DNA of 64,000 nucleotides from Pseudisothecium myosuroides (GCA_951799445.1 OX637287.1:1488001-1552000); one strand, 5' to 3'. Shown: positions 1-12,563, counted from the stretch's first letter. A program made the numbers and translations. The notes: a model not told the origin generated them from the sequence alone.

Positions 1-47
1 CTCACATGTTTTTTTCGGAATAAAGTAGATGTACCTATAATGGATAA

Positions 48-972
48 TTCAAGCCCTAAAGGACCATTTGTCCCTTTGAAAGACAAAAAGAATTATGGCA
101 GGTACATGCAATCTTAATTTTTGTCCTAATTTTTTGAATATTTTTTGAAGATAGAAAAATTGATTAGCTTTGTGGGAATGTAATTTTTTTTCAATGGGTG
201 CTCAAGAACAAAAGTTATACCTAAATAAGCTCAAAACAAGGGAGAGAGGGGGGAGGGAGGGGGGGAGCAAAAAAAATTAAAAGATTTGAATTTTTTTTTT
301 AAATCTTCATAGATTATATTTTTGTCTACATAGAAAGATTTGATTCATTCCATTTGGATTTGTTGTGAGAAAATTATGGACAATTTTGTTTTTTGGGCAA
401 ATAGAACATCTTCTTCAAAAAATAACTTGTAGATTCATTTCTAAATGCAATTTTTATAATTCTTCAAAAAAAAGTTCCATATGGTTTAGTTTGCTTGTTA
501 GAACAATCTCACCATTGGAATTAGTGCATTTTAATTACATTTTAGAAATATTAATAATTTAGATTTTCCTTCTATCTCGTACCTATTTCTACAAATCAAT
601 TTTTTAAAGAATAAAAATTAATTTTTTTTGGAATTTTTTCCCTAGACTCTCAACTTAATTCTCCACTATAAAGATTTAAAGCTCTAAACTTTGTAGTGCA
701 AAAAATTAAAGTTAAGAAGGTTCAAAGTCAAATAATCTAGTCCTGCAATGTGTTGAAAAACTTGTTTTTTCACCTTAAACGCATATATCTTGCAATCTGT
801 GCTGTCAAAAAATTTGAAATTTTTTCCACACACTCTCATATTAGATAGGTGTAAGATCATGTGGTTAGATGTGCAGAAAAATAATTTTGAATTTTTTTTT
901 ACTCTTTGTTATAAAAATGGCAGTTTTTAGTGATTTTTGGCAGTAAAAAGGCCTTGGTCCTTAAGGGGTTAA
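48..972. mobile_element. TTAA-flanked piggyBac-like non-autonomous element (family 1)
   Basis: The left end is decayed (CCCTAAAGGACC preceded by TTCAAG instead of TTAAC). The right end is a clean GGTCCTTAAGGGG followed by TTAA. The AT-rich interior matches the other family-1 copies, for example the conserved stretches around 'caatctcaccattgg' and 'gaaatggcagtttt'. There is no transposase ORF. The superfamily assignment rests on the TTAA target and CCC/GGG ends. Confidence 0.7.
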
Positions 973-1574
973 GCATTTCAGCTATGGTATATGGAGAATT
1001 TATTGAGACATTGAGCTCAATGTTTGCGGAAATAAGGATGAGGATGAATGCCAAAAAAAAAGAACATTTGGTGAAATTGACACATTCTCACCCTCCCTTC
1101 ATATTTGGAACTACTCTAGTGCTATTATTTGGATCATTCTCTAAGCAACGATGGTGTAGGGAAGTCCGATGATGTCCTATGTACTCAATTCCGACAATGT
1201 CCTATGATTCAACTTTAGGAAATTCTCAAGTGTAATAGTAGGTTTCGTATAGTTGTGGATTGAATTCATCACCTTGGGTTGGTTAGAGGTTGCATTTTGA
1301 TTCCCTTTGCAAATATCGAATTGCCGTATATAGACTTTGGAGCATGATATGTACAGATTCTTTTGCTTTAAGGTCTTTGAACTAGCTTCAATTATTGTCA
1401 ATCAAGTTGTAGAGAGTGATTTCAAATTTAATTTGGGACAAGTATATTTAGAAACCCCAAAATTATTTTGGGGCGAAGGGAGTAAGTTGCTTCACACAAG
1501 TCTTCACACCACTGGCACAATTTTGGAGGGATGGAGTCTAACAGTCTCAAACGTGAGTCAAAGAGTGTGAATTT
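973..1574. other. Intergenic, nothing recognised
   Basis: The sequence is unstructured and of mixed composition. Short open frames occur on both strands but overlap one another and show no recognisable domain. I see no repeat ends here. Confidence 0.5.
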
Positions 1575-1930
1575 TTGACACACCCACACCCCGCCAAAAC
1601 GGCCGGGGTGAACTGACCCCTTCGCTCGGCCCTACGGGCCAACCCTGTTTTCCGCACAAATTTTTTTCTGCAAATTTTGAATTCATATTTGGGATCAGAG
1701 ACCCCTAATTAGTATAGTTAGATCAATAATATTTCTTGGATCGGCCCAAAATAGGGGGCTTTTTTTTTACATGCACCCCTGGTAAGGACGAGCGAGGGGG
1801 TCAATCCACCCCGATAGCCAAAACCCGGCCGGGAAATGAAGGTCTTTTTATGATACCGGTACAGTAGCACCGTCACTTTTCCAGGAAAAAAAAATAAAAA
1901 ATAAAAAATAAAAAATAAAAAATTGTTCAA
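1575..1930. repeat. GC-rich patch followed by an A-rich (TAAAAAA)n tail
   Basis: A GC-rich stretch with small hairpins (around CCCCGCC/GGCCGGGG near 1590-1612) and a block at 1740-1880 end in a run of TAAAAAA units at 1888-1922. The layout of a body plus A-rich tail resembles a short retroposon. I could not find an exact target-site duplication, so the identity is open. Confidence 0.35.
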
Positions 1931-2150
1931 TATTTGGCTGACTGAGCTCCAAGCCTTCCAATGCGCCTCTGGAGATTCCAGGGTAGTGACCTCAGCTTAC
2001 CGTCCTTTTCCGTCTCTTTTCTAATGCCACAGCATTCACCGACCATACATTTTGGGCTTGATTAATTTATTCAGAGCATTCTGCAAAGTGATGGGAGGCG
2101 GGATTGGGGGGCGATTGATGGCAGCTTGACAGCTGGCAAATTCGGGAATC

Positions 2151-2163
2151 AAAGTAAGGTACA
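2151..2163. repeat. Left target-site duplication of the truncated LINE
   Basis: AAAGTAAGGTACA is repeated exactly at 2673-2685, right after the A-rich tail. Confidence 0.7.
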
Positions 2164-2672
2164 GTGCCGAAGATACCTTACTTAATGTATCTTCAGCACT
2201 AAGCTAGCACTAAGCTTCCACATAGACTGTATGACCTTAGGACCATATGAACTCTGCTTTGAGGTCAAGCACTTGGATTATATGGATTTCACGGAATAGT
2301 AAGTTGTTTGTCAATGTTTCTGGGCCTCGAGCCAATGGGCAACAAGCTCTATGGGAAGTACTCTCAGATGCAGGTCAAGTGATGCAAATTATGGCTCAGT
2401 GTGGAGCTCGCCATCATCCCCATTTGATAGGTTCTACAAAAGGTTTGAGCGTGTCTGGCTTCAATCCACTGTCTTGGCTAGTAGGAGGGGAGATAAAGAG
2501 GTGTTCTGGAACAAGGTTCGCCCTCCAGAGTGCTCTTTCTTTTAGTGGCTTTTGGGTTCTCCCCGTGGGCCGGGGTTTTGTAGCTCTTATTGTCCAACCG
2601 TTGTGGCTTGGTTGTTGTTCTTTGGTTTTTTTTAATGTAGTGGATCTCCCATTTGTTCAAAAAAAGAAAAGA
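2164..2672 (+). mobile_element. 5'-truncated LINE (non-LTR retrotransposon) 3' fragment
   Basis: An exact 13-bp direct repeat, AAAGTAAGGTACA, flanks this segment at 2151-2163 and 2673-2685. The downstream end is an A-rich tail (aaaaaaagaaaagaaaa). The plus-strand reading around 2260-2370 (WIIWISRNSKLFVN, then a tryptophan-containing ALWEVL stretch) resembles the C-terminal end of plant LINE reverse-transcriptase polyproteins, and the following T/G-rich untranslated region fits plant LINE 3' ends. It lacks any upstream RT domain, so it is a dead-on-arrival truncation. The duplication and tail are seen directly. The LINE assignment follows from that architecture plus the weak protein resemblance. 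Confidence 0.72.
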
Positions 2673-2685
2673 AAAGTAAGGTACA

Positions 2686-3708
2686 ATAGTATGCTCTTAA
2701 AGCGACCATTTAAGAGCTGATTGCCTTTTCAAAGGAAGCTAAATTCCTTGAAACAGTTTTCAGTAAATTTTTGTAGGAAGAAAATGGAATTGCCATTGAG
2801 CCCAAGTCATTTTGTACTTTTCGGACCTTGGTGGAATTAGTTACAAATTTTTGAAGTTGAAATGCAATAGCCACTAAAAGTGACCAACTCCTAGAGTGTA
2901 CACTTTGGGTACATTGAAAAAAGCAAATTGTACCTTTGTGTCATAATCACTTCTAGAACACACTTGCTTTTAGAATTGGCTATCTTGAGGGACACATTTT
3001 CCAATGGATAGGTCCCCAATGGATAAAAAATGGTTGGGCAAAATATAATACTAACTTTGATTGGCGTGGTTTAGAGTTTGAGATTGTAGGAAGTGCAACA
3101 TCTAAAATCACTCAATATAGATTTTAAAAAATTGGACATGGAAATTGAACAATCCATATAAATTCCATCATGAAGAATTTAAAAGACAAATATTGTAGAA
3201 GTCACAACAAATCAAATTTAAGAAAACATAATCATGCACATAATATATAGGACAAATAAGGGGTGCCAAGAAAAAATTATTTATTTTTAAATCCAACCAT
3301 ATTAAGTGACAAATCCCAATTTTCCATTACAATCCTTCTTACCATTCAAGTGAATAAAATTATAAAAGTCATATAATTTGTATATTAATTTTAGTCAAAA
3401 TGCTTAGAGTTTTGAAGAATGAAACAAGGCTTTCTTCCAATGACATATAGAGATTAATTGTGATCAATTAGAAGTTATAGATGACTATAATATCACATGC
3501 ATGTTATTTCAAACATTTAATGTAGAAATTAAGGAATGTGTGCTAATAAAATTCTAATAAAAAATTGAAATGATTCCTATTATTATTAACCTTAATTTTG
3601 GTTCAATCAAGTTGACCATTGGAAGTTCATGTCAACACTGCAATAAGATTATAAAACGTTCTTTCTTTGGAAAGTGTTGATCATTCATAATTATATCAAA
3701 AATCAATC
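2686..3708. other. AT-rich intergenic DNA with one family-C terminal motif
   Basis: At about 2688-2708 there is a TAGTATGCTCTTAAAGCGAC motif, the terminal repeat of the family-C elements at 28181 and 30799. I cannot find its inverted partner, so this is a solo or decayed end. The remainder is AT-rich with no gene seen. Confidence 0.4.
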
Positions 3709-4630
3709 TTAACCCCTAAAGTTCCGAGGCCTATTTTCTACCAAAAAACACTCAAAACTGCCATTTCTATAGCAAAGAGTAAAAAACAATTTTTATTGTT
3801 TTTTTTTTACATCTAACCATAGGATCTTACACTTAACTAGTATTAAAAAGTGTGGAAAAAATTTCAGAATTTTTGACCGCACAGATTGCAAGATATTTGA
3901 ATTTAAAGTGAAAGAAACAAGTTTTTCAGCACATTGCGGGACTGGATTTTTTTACTTTGAACATTTTTAACTTAAAATTTTTGCACTACAAAGTTTTGAG
4001 CTTTAAATCTTTATAGTGGAGAATTGAGTTGAGAGTCTAGGAAAAAAAAGAAATTCAAAAAAACTTAATTATCATTCTTCAAAAAATTGTTAAGTAGAAG
4101 TAGGTACGAGATAGAAGGAAAATCTAAAATATTTATATATTTTAGATGGAATTAAAATACACTAATCCCAATGGTGAGATTGTTCTAGCAAGTAAATTAA
4201 ACCATGATATTTTAATTTTTTTTGAAAAATTGCAAAAATTGCATTCAGAAATGAATCCTACAAGTTAATTTTTTCAAGAAGATGCTCTAACTACCCGAAA
4301 AACAAGAATGTCCATAACTTCCTCATAACAAAGTCAAATGAAATGAATCAAAGCTTTCTAGATAGAAAAAAATATAATCTATGAGAAAAAAAATATTTAA
4401 AAAAAAAATTCAAAATTTTGCAAATTTTTTTTAATGCCCCCCGTCCCCACACATTCCAAGAAATGGCATAACTTCTCGCTCAATTTCAAATTTTTTTTCC
4501 CGCCACGTACCTCTCTCAATTCTTCACAATCACAAAAAGTTTCAAAAAATTAGGAGAAAATTTCAGCCCGTAGGTACCTGCCCCAAGTCCCATTTGTCCC
4601 CCGAATGGACAATGGTCCTTTAGGGGTTAA
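3709..4630. mobile_element. TTAA-flanked piggyBac-like element (family 1, reverse orientation)
   Basis: The left end is TTAACCCCTAAAGTTCCG and the right end is GGTCCTTTAGGGGTTAA. The interior is the reverse complement of the copy at 48-972. At 922 bp it has the usual family length, and no coding capacity is visible. Confidence 0.85.
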
Positions 4631-6337
4631 ATTCTCATGCAATTTATGGAGTGAGAAATAAAAGAATCTAAATTTTGAGGTCAAATTTCAATCAATAATG
4701 TTTCAATGAATAAAAATCCAAAGTTCATGAAATTCTTAGTATGTGATTCTACTTAAGATGTACATTCTTCCTATAAAAAAAATGAAACATTTTGACTTCT
4801 CAGAAAAAACTTATTTTTACATAGAAATTTCATTCAAATTATAATAGGTCTAAATATAGTCCATTTTAAGTGAAACTACACATGAAGGTAGAATCCCTTT
4901 TGTATAACAACATGCTCAAATTTCACTTCATAATTTCAATTTCTCAATTTATGAGAGCGATTTATATGGTGGCCAACTACTTTTGGGAGTCACCGTAAGT
5001 TGAATTCATTACCATCTTCTGAGTTGAAATAATTGTACGATTGATACTGAATTAATTATTTCATATTTCATTATCTTTGGCCTATTATTGATCTTCTTTT
5101 AACAAAATAGTCCCTATTTGAGGTTGTCAAAGGTTCTTTGTTAGCGAATGTTGTCATTAACCACTTATTAGAGTTCATTTTTGACTCTTTTTAATAGCCA
5201 TCCTTCTAAATATGAAACCCACAATTCATCTTCTTCAAATGATACATTGTATAGTTATTGCATTACTTAGCATGATAAATTTGGGATACATAAATATTTT
5301 TGTGTACATATCTAATTGTATAATATTCTTAAACAAAATATTATATATCCATCTTGTAAAGGAGTTTTTATTGTACAAAAATATAACTTTTTCTATCCAT
5401 AAAAATACACCTTATTTCCCCTATAAAAATACATTCAGATCTCCTACAATCTCAATTTTATTTATTCTTTCCTAGCCGCTTGATTCTTTCACCATCTTCT
5501 CTTCTATGTTCTCCATCATTCTCTATACAAGCGTATGAATGTATGCAAGATATGCTTTCCAAAAGATGATCCACTTCTATATGTAAGTTACAAACATGTC
5601 AACTGTAGTGAATGTTGATTTCTTCTTCTAAAAAAGTCAATGTCAATATTTAAAGTATACTGTAATCTTCCAAATCAACTATTTATTCTTAATAGGTTAA
5701 ATGGAACTTTATATGGTATCATATTTGACTATGAGAATGCAAATTATGTACCAAAGTATAATGAGACATGCATATACCATTAGATTGATAATCCAACAAT
5801 TAGCTTCAATCTTTCATTTGGATTTTGTTTTAACATCAATATTTCATCTATTTGCACATTGTACAAGCAGAATACGTGACAATTTTGTAGCTTCTCAAAC
5901 ATATAGGAGGGGGTGTAATGATTCAAATTGGGAGTACCATACATCATTGATCTAGTTCAACATGAAGACAAACTTTTGTCACTTTTGTATACCTCAATGC
6001 ATACTATTTCTAGTTGGTCAAATATACAAAAAAATTCCACCTTAATGCAGTTACAATTTGAATTTGTCCCAGACCTTGAAAAATTAATTTTTGGGAATAA
6101 GATTTATGGAGTATACATTTAGAACCATCACTACATTAAATGTGATACCTTCATCTGAACAAAAAAGTATCACAAAAAACTAAATATTGATTACACAAGT
6201 TGTATACAATCAAAACATGAGAATCTATGAGAGCCCATTGTTGAGCTTTGGTACACCTACAAATAATACTTAAAAAATTCATAACTTTTTCATTTGATGT
6301 TCAAATAATGGAAGCTAGGAATCGTCTTTTGGTCGGC
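4631..6337. other. AT-rich intergenic DNA, nothing recognised
   Basis: About 1.7 kb of AT-rich sequence. Short open frames at 5212-6122 are low-complexity (Ile/Leu/Phe/Tyr-rich) and match nothing I know. No terminal repeats were found. Confidence 0.5.
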
Positions 6338-7260
6338 TTAACCTCTAAAGTACCAAAGTCACCTTGGGGGACACTTGGGATTTTGGGCAAGCTCATGTGA
6401 CCTCACATTTTTACCTGATTTTTTGAAACTTTTTTAGAAGATAGGAAATCATATTGGCTTTTTAAAAATATAATTTTTTTTCAATCAGTGTCCGGGAGCA
6501 AAAGTCATGCCGCCCTAAGTCAAAAAAGCAATTTGCTGGGCAGAACAAAAAAAAATTTAATTGAGTTTTTTTAATTTTTTCTCAAAGATCATGTTTTTGT
6601 CTACATCTGAAGCCTTGATTCATTCTATTTAAACTACTAATGGGAAAGTTATGGACAATCTTGTTTTTCAGGCAATCTAAGCATCTTCTTCAAAAAACAA
6701 ATTGTCGAATTCATTTTTGAATGCAGTTTTCAAATTTTTTCAAATTTTTTATTTTAACAAGATTAAACTTATTTGCAAGAACAATCCCACCGTTGGGATT
6801 ATGTTGTTTTAATTCCATCTTAGAGCTATTAACAATTTAATTAGTGTTTCGTTCAATTTTGGACCTACTTCTATTCAACAATTTTTTTATATGTGAAAAA
6901 CAAGTTTTGATATTCTAAATCTTTTTTCTCAGACTCTCAACTCAAATATTCAATATAAAAAATTTTAACTTCATGGTCTGTAGTGCAAAAAAAATCCACA
7001 AATGGCCATCAAAGTCATCTGAAATTGCAGGCTATAAGTCAAAAAAAAAAAATTCCAACTTTGGATGGTAATATCTTCCAATCGCTACGGTCAAACTTCT
7101 TGAAATTTTTACCACATGATCTGAGACAAGTAAAGTACAAGATCCTATGGTTAGATTCTAAAATTTTATGTTTTTTAAAAATTTCTTGAGTGATCCCAGT
7201 AGAAATGGCAGTTTTTAGTGGTTCCGGAGCCAAAAAATGCCTTGATATTTTCGGGGTTAA
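6338..7260. mobile_element. TTAA-flanked piggyBac-like element (family 1, diverged)
   Basis: The ends are TTAACCTCTAAAGTACC and TTTTCGGGGTTAA, flanked by TTAA on both sides. The interior follows the family-1 plan in forward orientation. The ends have diverged more than in most copies, so this is probably an older insertion. Confidence 0.75.
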
Positions 7261-7757
7261 GATTCGTTAAAAATAATTTATGTTTTATGACAGTAACTAC
7301 GCTTAGAACTTGTAATTAGTGACAGTAACAAGTGCGCATGCCTTAATACTCAAATCAGAGCACAAATCAGATTAGGCCATCACCTTTCATAACTGAATGT
7401 GGCCAAGTAGCGTTGCTAGAGAAGAGTGAAGCACAAACTAAGGGCCTCCTTACATGGGTGGGTGGGAGGAGTCAATAGGGTCGAAATATAAAAAACACTT
7501 TTATGTTGCTTCTACCATAACATTGCTAATCTGATGAGATGCCTCCCCCCCCAAGTGGAGTGATAATTTCCCCCTATATACCTGGGGTAGACTTTAGTTA
7601 ATATATACAAACCCTTCATTGGTTGGGTTGTAGAGACTGTATGGCCACGTTGTTAGACTAGAGGGTTTCATTGGCTGGCGTTGCTTCTTTGTCATTGGGG
7701 GGTCCTGAAATTGGAGGAAGCAAAAAGGCCCCCCCAGTGAAGGTTAACAATGTTATG
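7261..7757. other. Intergenic, nothing recognised
   Basis: Non-coding sequence between a TTAA element and a pogo-like MITE, moderately AT-rich with C-runs. No gene or repeat ends were recognised. Confidence 0.4.
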
Positions 7758-7759
7758 TA

Positions 7760-7965
7760 CAATAGAACCTCTCTTAGTGCATAGTGTTGGGACTATGCAC
7801 TAAGAGAGGTTTATGCATTAGGAGAGGTGTAGTAATGTTCACTACCTCGCGTGGCTTCTAACTACAAGGCCTCCTACCACTGTTCACCAATAAAGGCTTC
7901 AAAGTACAATCTCTTTTAGTGCATATTATGCACTAATAGAGTATGCACTAAGAGAGGTTCTACTA
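7760..7965. mobile_element. pogo/Emigrant-like MITE (Tc1-mariner) with TA target site
   Basis: The ends are inverted: CAATAGAACCTCTCTTAGTG at the left, and CACTAAGAGAGGTTCTACTA at the right, each flanked by TA. CAGTARAACCTC-type ends are typical of pogo-like plant MITEs such as Emigrant/Lemi. The interior contains further copies of the GCACTAAGAGAGG motif in both orientations, so the element can fold extensively. It sits about 0.8 kb upstream of the LURP-one start codon. Confidence 0.7.
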
Positions 7966-7967
7966 TA

Positions 7968-8779
7968 CAGTACAGTGTGGAATACACCGGGATTGGTAGA
8001 ACTCTCTCTGCTACGTCCACGCTTGTCAATCATCGGTGGCACAATTCTTGTCTTTTAGTTGCTTTCTTTGTCCACCAGACTCACATGTAAGCTGGCCCTA
8101 AGTCAATCCTCTGGCATATGCTGTTGAGAGTGGTAAGTAATACAGTACCAATCCGTGGTACCGGCCGGTAAGCTTACTCCGTAATTTTCAATCCCTTCCC
8201 TTCTGTAACTTCACGTGGAAGTGGGTTGAGAAGGAGCTTGCAAACCAGATCTGTCCTCTGCCTTTCGGCTGCGCACTTGTCGTCTGAACATCGCACTCGG
8301 TGCTGCCACTTGTTGCCTTGTCCACCCTTCCAGGCCAGATGGAAGCTCTCCCAGGCTCTCGGCCTAGATAGAGTCCAGGTCAGCCTTGCCAGGACTCAGT
8401 TGCCTTGTAAAAAAAAATTGGATGCTTTCTCTCACGTAGTCACGTATCAATTGGTTCGATCTCGGACGCGTCTGTGTAAGAATAGGTCCAACGGAGATAC
8501 ACGCGGGGATTTGATTTGGGACATGGGAGGGGTATTATTATTGCAGTAGGTACGTCAATCTACTGCCACCACCTGTCCCCTAGCTTCGTCTCCACATAAA
8601 GGCTTCGCATTCAAACCATCGTTCACACCTTGTTTTCGTCCCCGCATCGATCCGATCTCTTTGCATCCAACATTGTTTCGATCTAAGTTAGTGTTTCACG
8701 TTCTCAGAGTGCCGTCCTTGAGATCAGGTTAGATCGATTTGAAGGCTTGCAGCTTGAGTATACTAGTTAGATTGCAGAT
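7968..8779 (+). promoter_or_regulatory. Promoter and 5' leader region of the LURP-one gene
   Basis: The GC content rises and repeats stop as the gene is approached. A perfect G-box core (CACGTG) lies at 8212-8217, within ACGTGG, an ABRE-like context. C/T-rich leader-like sequence precedes the ATG at 8780. The transcription start cannot be placed from sequence alone. Open frames here have no recognisable domain. Confidence 0.4.
8212..8217. promoter_or_regulatory. G-box (CACGTG)
   Basis: Palindromic CACGTG followed by G, 563 bp upstream of the LURP-one ATG. G-boxes bind bZIP and bHLH factors. Function here is only inferred from position. Confidence 0.3.
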
Positions 8780-11450
8780 ATGGCGTACAACCAGGGAGTG
8801 GGAGGAGGCTACCCGCACACTCAACCCAACATCAACACCCCAGGTAACGAATTCCTTCGCAGAGTACACAGGGATTGAAGGCTAGGTGGTGATCTAGGTA
8901 TTCAGAAGTGTGTACACTGTTACTGGCATCGAGAGAGAGGGAGAGAGATCTTTTGTTCATGCTTTGTTGACAAGGTAACGATGTTCTGCAATGGCACCGA
9001 TTACACAAATTTTAGACTCAGTGGTAACTGTCAATGTCCTTAGCTATGGCACATGTAAGAGAGGGGTCACTGTTTCTGGTATCGAGGGAGATCGATGTGG
9101 TTGCAATCAAACCATGTCTGATTTGTAGACAAGGTAACGATGTTCTGCAATGGCACAAATCACACTCAGATTGAATGCTAGCTATTAATCTACTAAGCTA
9201 TGGCACATATGAGGAGAGGGTTCGCTGTTAGTAGTTAGTACTGGCATCGAGAGAGATTACTGTTGATGCAATCAAACGATGTCTGCTTTGTGGGCAAGTT
9301 TGTATGGAAAGCGCTACCCATTGCTTGTTGGTTGCAATTGCTTACGAATGTGGTGAAACTCTGTGTGTGTGCAGGCATGCACCCCACTCAGACGCCCGGC
9401 ATGAACACCGCGGGCATGAACACCCCAGGCATGAACACCCCAGGCATGAATACCACGGGCATGAACACCCCAGGCATGAACACCCCAGGCATGAATACCA
9501 CGGGCATGAACACCCCAGGCATGGGCACGAACACCACGGGCATGCAATCCGCCGGCATGGGCGGAGGAGGCTATGTCCAGCAGCCTCAGAACATCGGGCA
9601 AGCCACGGGTATAACGCCCGGCGCCGGTACCGGGGCCGGGATGAGCCAGCAGCCCGCTCCGGTAGTGGGGCAGCAGTACGTGGCGCAGACGGTGCGCAGC
9701 TATGCCGTGACGAAGAAGAAGATGTCCGTGAGCAAGGGCGACTGGACCATCACCGACCAAGTCGGACACAACCACTACAAAGTGGACGGACGCATAGCCA
9801 GCATGAAAGACAAGCGCTTCTTGCGGGACGCCTCGGGCAACAAAATCCTCACCATGAAGAAGAAGGTACTCATTCAACATCCATCCATCCATTGGGGATT
9901 AATTCACCGCCCTCACTTCCATCCACCCCTCTCACCCTTGGCTGCACTTCCTTGAGATTCTTCTTGTCACCCTCTGAGGTTTTTCACATGAGATTGAACT
10001 AGGAATGGGGGAAACCAGGGAGAAAACGGCTTGCAGAGAAAATCACTGGCACTAATAATAATTTTCTTCGTTGGGGAACAATGTTACCCGTATGGCAATA
10101 CGGGAACCTGAGATAATCGCCCTGTGATCCTGGAGATGATATGTGTTCTTGCCAAGGTATGGGCACCCAGAATCGCTACTTAAATGAATGAAATCTGAAC
10201 ATTTGAGATGGCGATTCTGTGTGAACATATCTCATGAGTTGCCGTGGTGTCACTTTTTTGGTAAGGGTATCGTTTTTCGTGTCCAAATCAGGACCAGGCT
10301 AGTCCAGCAAATGTTAATAATCTTCTTTGATATATGAATGCTACTCCTAGACAGTGTTTAGTCAACAAATTTGCGCAGGCCAACACGCAAGTGTCGAATC
10401 AAAAATTGGAAATGTAATGCTAGATTGGTTTATAGCTGATGATTCCGCTTATGATGGTTATATGGGATACGTTATATAGTAAGTTCGGAACCGCATTGTT
10501 AACGACTTAGTTAGGAACGCCGCGTACAGCTTAGGATCATAGTTGCTAATCGGGGCTCGGAAATGATCTTGTGGTTACGAATATTGTTGAAGTCGATTTG
10601 TGTCCTTCCTGTGCTGCAGTTGATCACGATGCACGACGCTTGGGAGATTCTGGGGGGCGATGGCAACCACGTCGTGGCGACGTGTAAGAAATCCTCGTTG
10701 GTGCAGTTCAGAACCGCCATGGACGTCATGCTGGCCTCCAGCACCACGGGCAAGCACACACCCGATTACCAAATAAAAGGCGACTTCTTCGACCGCAACC
10801 TCACCATCTTCCGCGGCGCTGAACAAGCGGCCTTGGTAACACCCTTAAAACACTTTCCCTTCCTTCACTGCTACAGATTGATCCGCACTAGTTTCAGTGA
10901 GCTCTGATTACCCTCCGTAATTGCACATTCTTAGTATGTATAACTCGATAATCTGTCATGCTGTGGATCCATTTCATTGGACATTGTGAAGACACATGAC
11001 AGGAGTGTAATTGTCCCCATGAGGCAGTGCAATTAGAGAGGGTTGAGTGCACGTCTTTCATGTCATGGCCTATATGCCCAAAATGCATGTAATTGCATGG
11101 TGTTTTGTAACATTGTGATAGTTTACTGTTGCATACGAAGGCGTCCTTGGGATTGGAGCTAAGAAATGAGTATAGTGTGAATTGCGAATGGAGTGTGAAT
11201 TACATTTGTTCCCTACGGAGTATGAAATCAGAGGAGGTGATGTAAACGAGGTTTCTGTGCACTAAATTGTCTGGGTTTTTTGTGTGGATTATGTTTGCAG
11301 GTAACACGGCAGATCACCTTCACAACGGCGATCCTGGGTAAGGACACATTTGGGGTGACGATTTTTCCTGGTGTGGACGAAGCTCTAGTGTTTGCTCTCA
11401 TTATCATCATGGACGAAGTGTTCTTGCATGACAACTCTGACTCTGACTAA
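8780..11450 (+). CDS. LURP-one-related (Tubby-C-like) protein with a GMNTP-repeat N-terminus
   Basis: The coding exons are 8780-8843, 9375-9865, 10620-10835 and 11301-11450, all with GT-AG borders and consistent phases, giving 306 aa. Residues about 120-306 carry the LURP-one/LOR fold: the 'GDWTITDQVGHNHYKVDGR' and 'DKRFLRDASGNKILTMKKK' stretches, then the tryptophan-containing 'WEILGG' and a DFFDRNLTIFRG segment. LOR proteins belong to the Tubby-C/phospholipid-scramblase superfamily. LURP1 of Arabidopsis is linked to basal defence, but the biochemical role of most members is unknown. Residues 30-81 are a tandem GMNTP/GMNTT repeat, then a Gly/Gln-rich linker. Angiosperm LORs are usually about 200 aa and lack this extension, which recalls the Pro/Gly-rich tails of scramblases. 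The C-terminus is acidic (DNSDSD). The first ATG of the open frame was chosen because exon 1 (MAYNQGVGGG) joins in phase. The family call is firm, the function open. Confidence 0.9.
9398..9553 (+). repeat. Coding 15-bp minisatellite (GMNTP repeat)
   Basis: Eight near-exact 15-bp units encode GMNT followed by A, P or T, then two degenerate units (GMGTNTT, GMQSA). They lie wholly in exon 2 of the LURP-one gene. The unit length is a multiple of three, so copy-number change preserves the frame. Confidence 0.9.
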
Positions 11451-12298
11451 ACTAGTCGACTGTGTACATAATAGGCCTGGGATCATGTTTTGCAGTTAAT
11501 TTGTATATGGCATACGTGCTGTAGATAGAAGCTCCGATGTAGTAGCTTCCACGGACAAACTCAGGCTATCCATGTTGCTAACTTTGAAAGTTTTTCGAAC
11601 ATTTTTGAAACTTATTAACGGATGATGACGTTACTACACTTCTCTGACAAGAGCACTTGTGTGTAATGCTGATGTCTGGTTATTCGATTGCTCCATTTTT
11701 TAAAATTTAGGCTAAAAATTTCATATAATGATCAAGGCGTTAGAAGTTGCCAAAACACAATGCTTACTGATCAGGTGTTGTCTTATGTTGAAAAGTCTAA
11801 AAGGACCGTAATGAGGAAATCCCTAGCATCATTCACCGAAACTGTGTGCACTGAAAATTGGAATAAAAAATGCTGTTTTCCAATCCTACAAGTCTAAAGT
11901 CTTTAGTTTCAAAGGTGAGAAAACTTTCATTTTCTTTTACATTTCAAAGCCAAAACCTTATATAATTACTGAATAACTAGTAACGCTGAAATTTAACATG
12001 TAGCTGTACTATTAACAAAATTCTACACACAATGGATAAAAATTATAGTCACTCTGGAAAAAAGTTGTTTGATTATTCATTAGTCACCATTTCCATCCTC
12101 TTGATGTTTTTGGGTTAACCTTTAAACACAGAAATGAAGCTAGTATATGAACACAGTATAAAGTACCTTTGATGATTATATTATACCTCCATTATAGGTA
12201 AAAATAGCATTATCTTTGACATATCTTATGTTATAATGGGCCTTCAATGATTATAGCTACCAACTTATACCTTTCAAGGGCATTTGTATTTTAACTCA
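11451..12298 (+). other. 3' flank of the LURP-one gene and intergenic DNA
   Basis: The first few hundred bases probably contain the 3' untranslated region. Composition then drops to AT-rich intergenic sequence with no gene or repeat ends seen before 12299. Confidence 0.4.
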
Positions 12299-12536
12299 TT
12301 AACCTGATGTTCTTTTGGGATCCGATGAATGATAGAAAATCCTTACATGCGGACAAAAGTACAACTATTCATGTGTGAAATTTTGTTGCGAAAATTGAGG
12401 AGGTCTTCTAGAGTAGTTTGACTTCCAATCAATGCTTTTACATTTTTATCTAAAGGAATGACTCTCATGGTATCTAAAACGATGATTTTTATTGTCACAA
12501 GCACCAATTTGTGCAATAGGGGTTAAAAAGTAACAT
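12299..12536. mobile_element. Short TTAA MITE (family B, about 230 bp)
   Basis: Starts TTAACCTGATGTTC and ends AATAGGGGTTAA. The interior ('acaactattcat', 'tagtttgacttc', 'gatgattttt') is shared with 13506-13730, 15252-15482 and 30431-30660. Confidence 0.65.
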
Positions 12537-12563
12537 CTAAAACAAGCTCTAAGCTCACCTAGC

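Noticed and set aside
9304..10002. Long open frames overlapping the LURP-one exon (plus +2 frame and minus strand)
   Set aside because: They are shadow frames created by the 15-bp GMNTP minisatellite (His/Pro/Arg-rich readings) and do not follow the splice structure.
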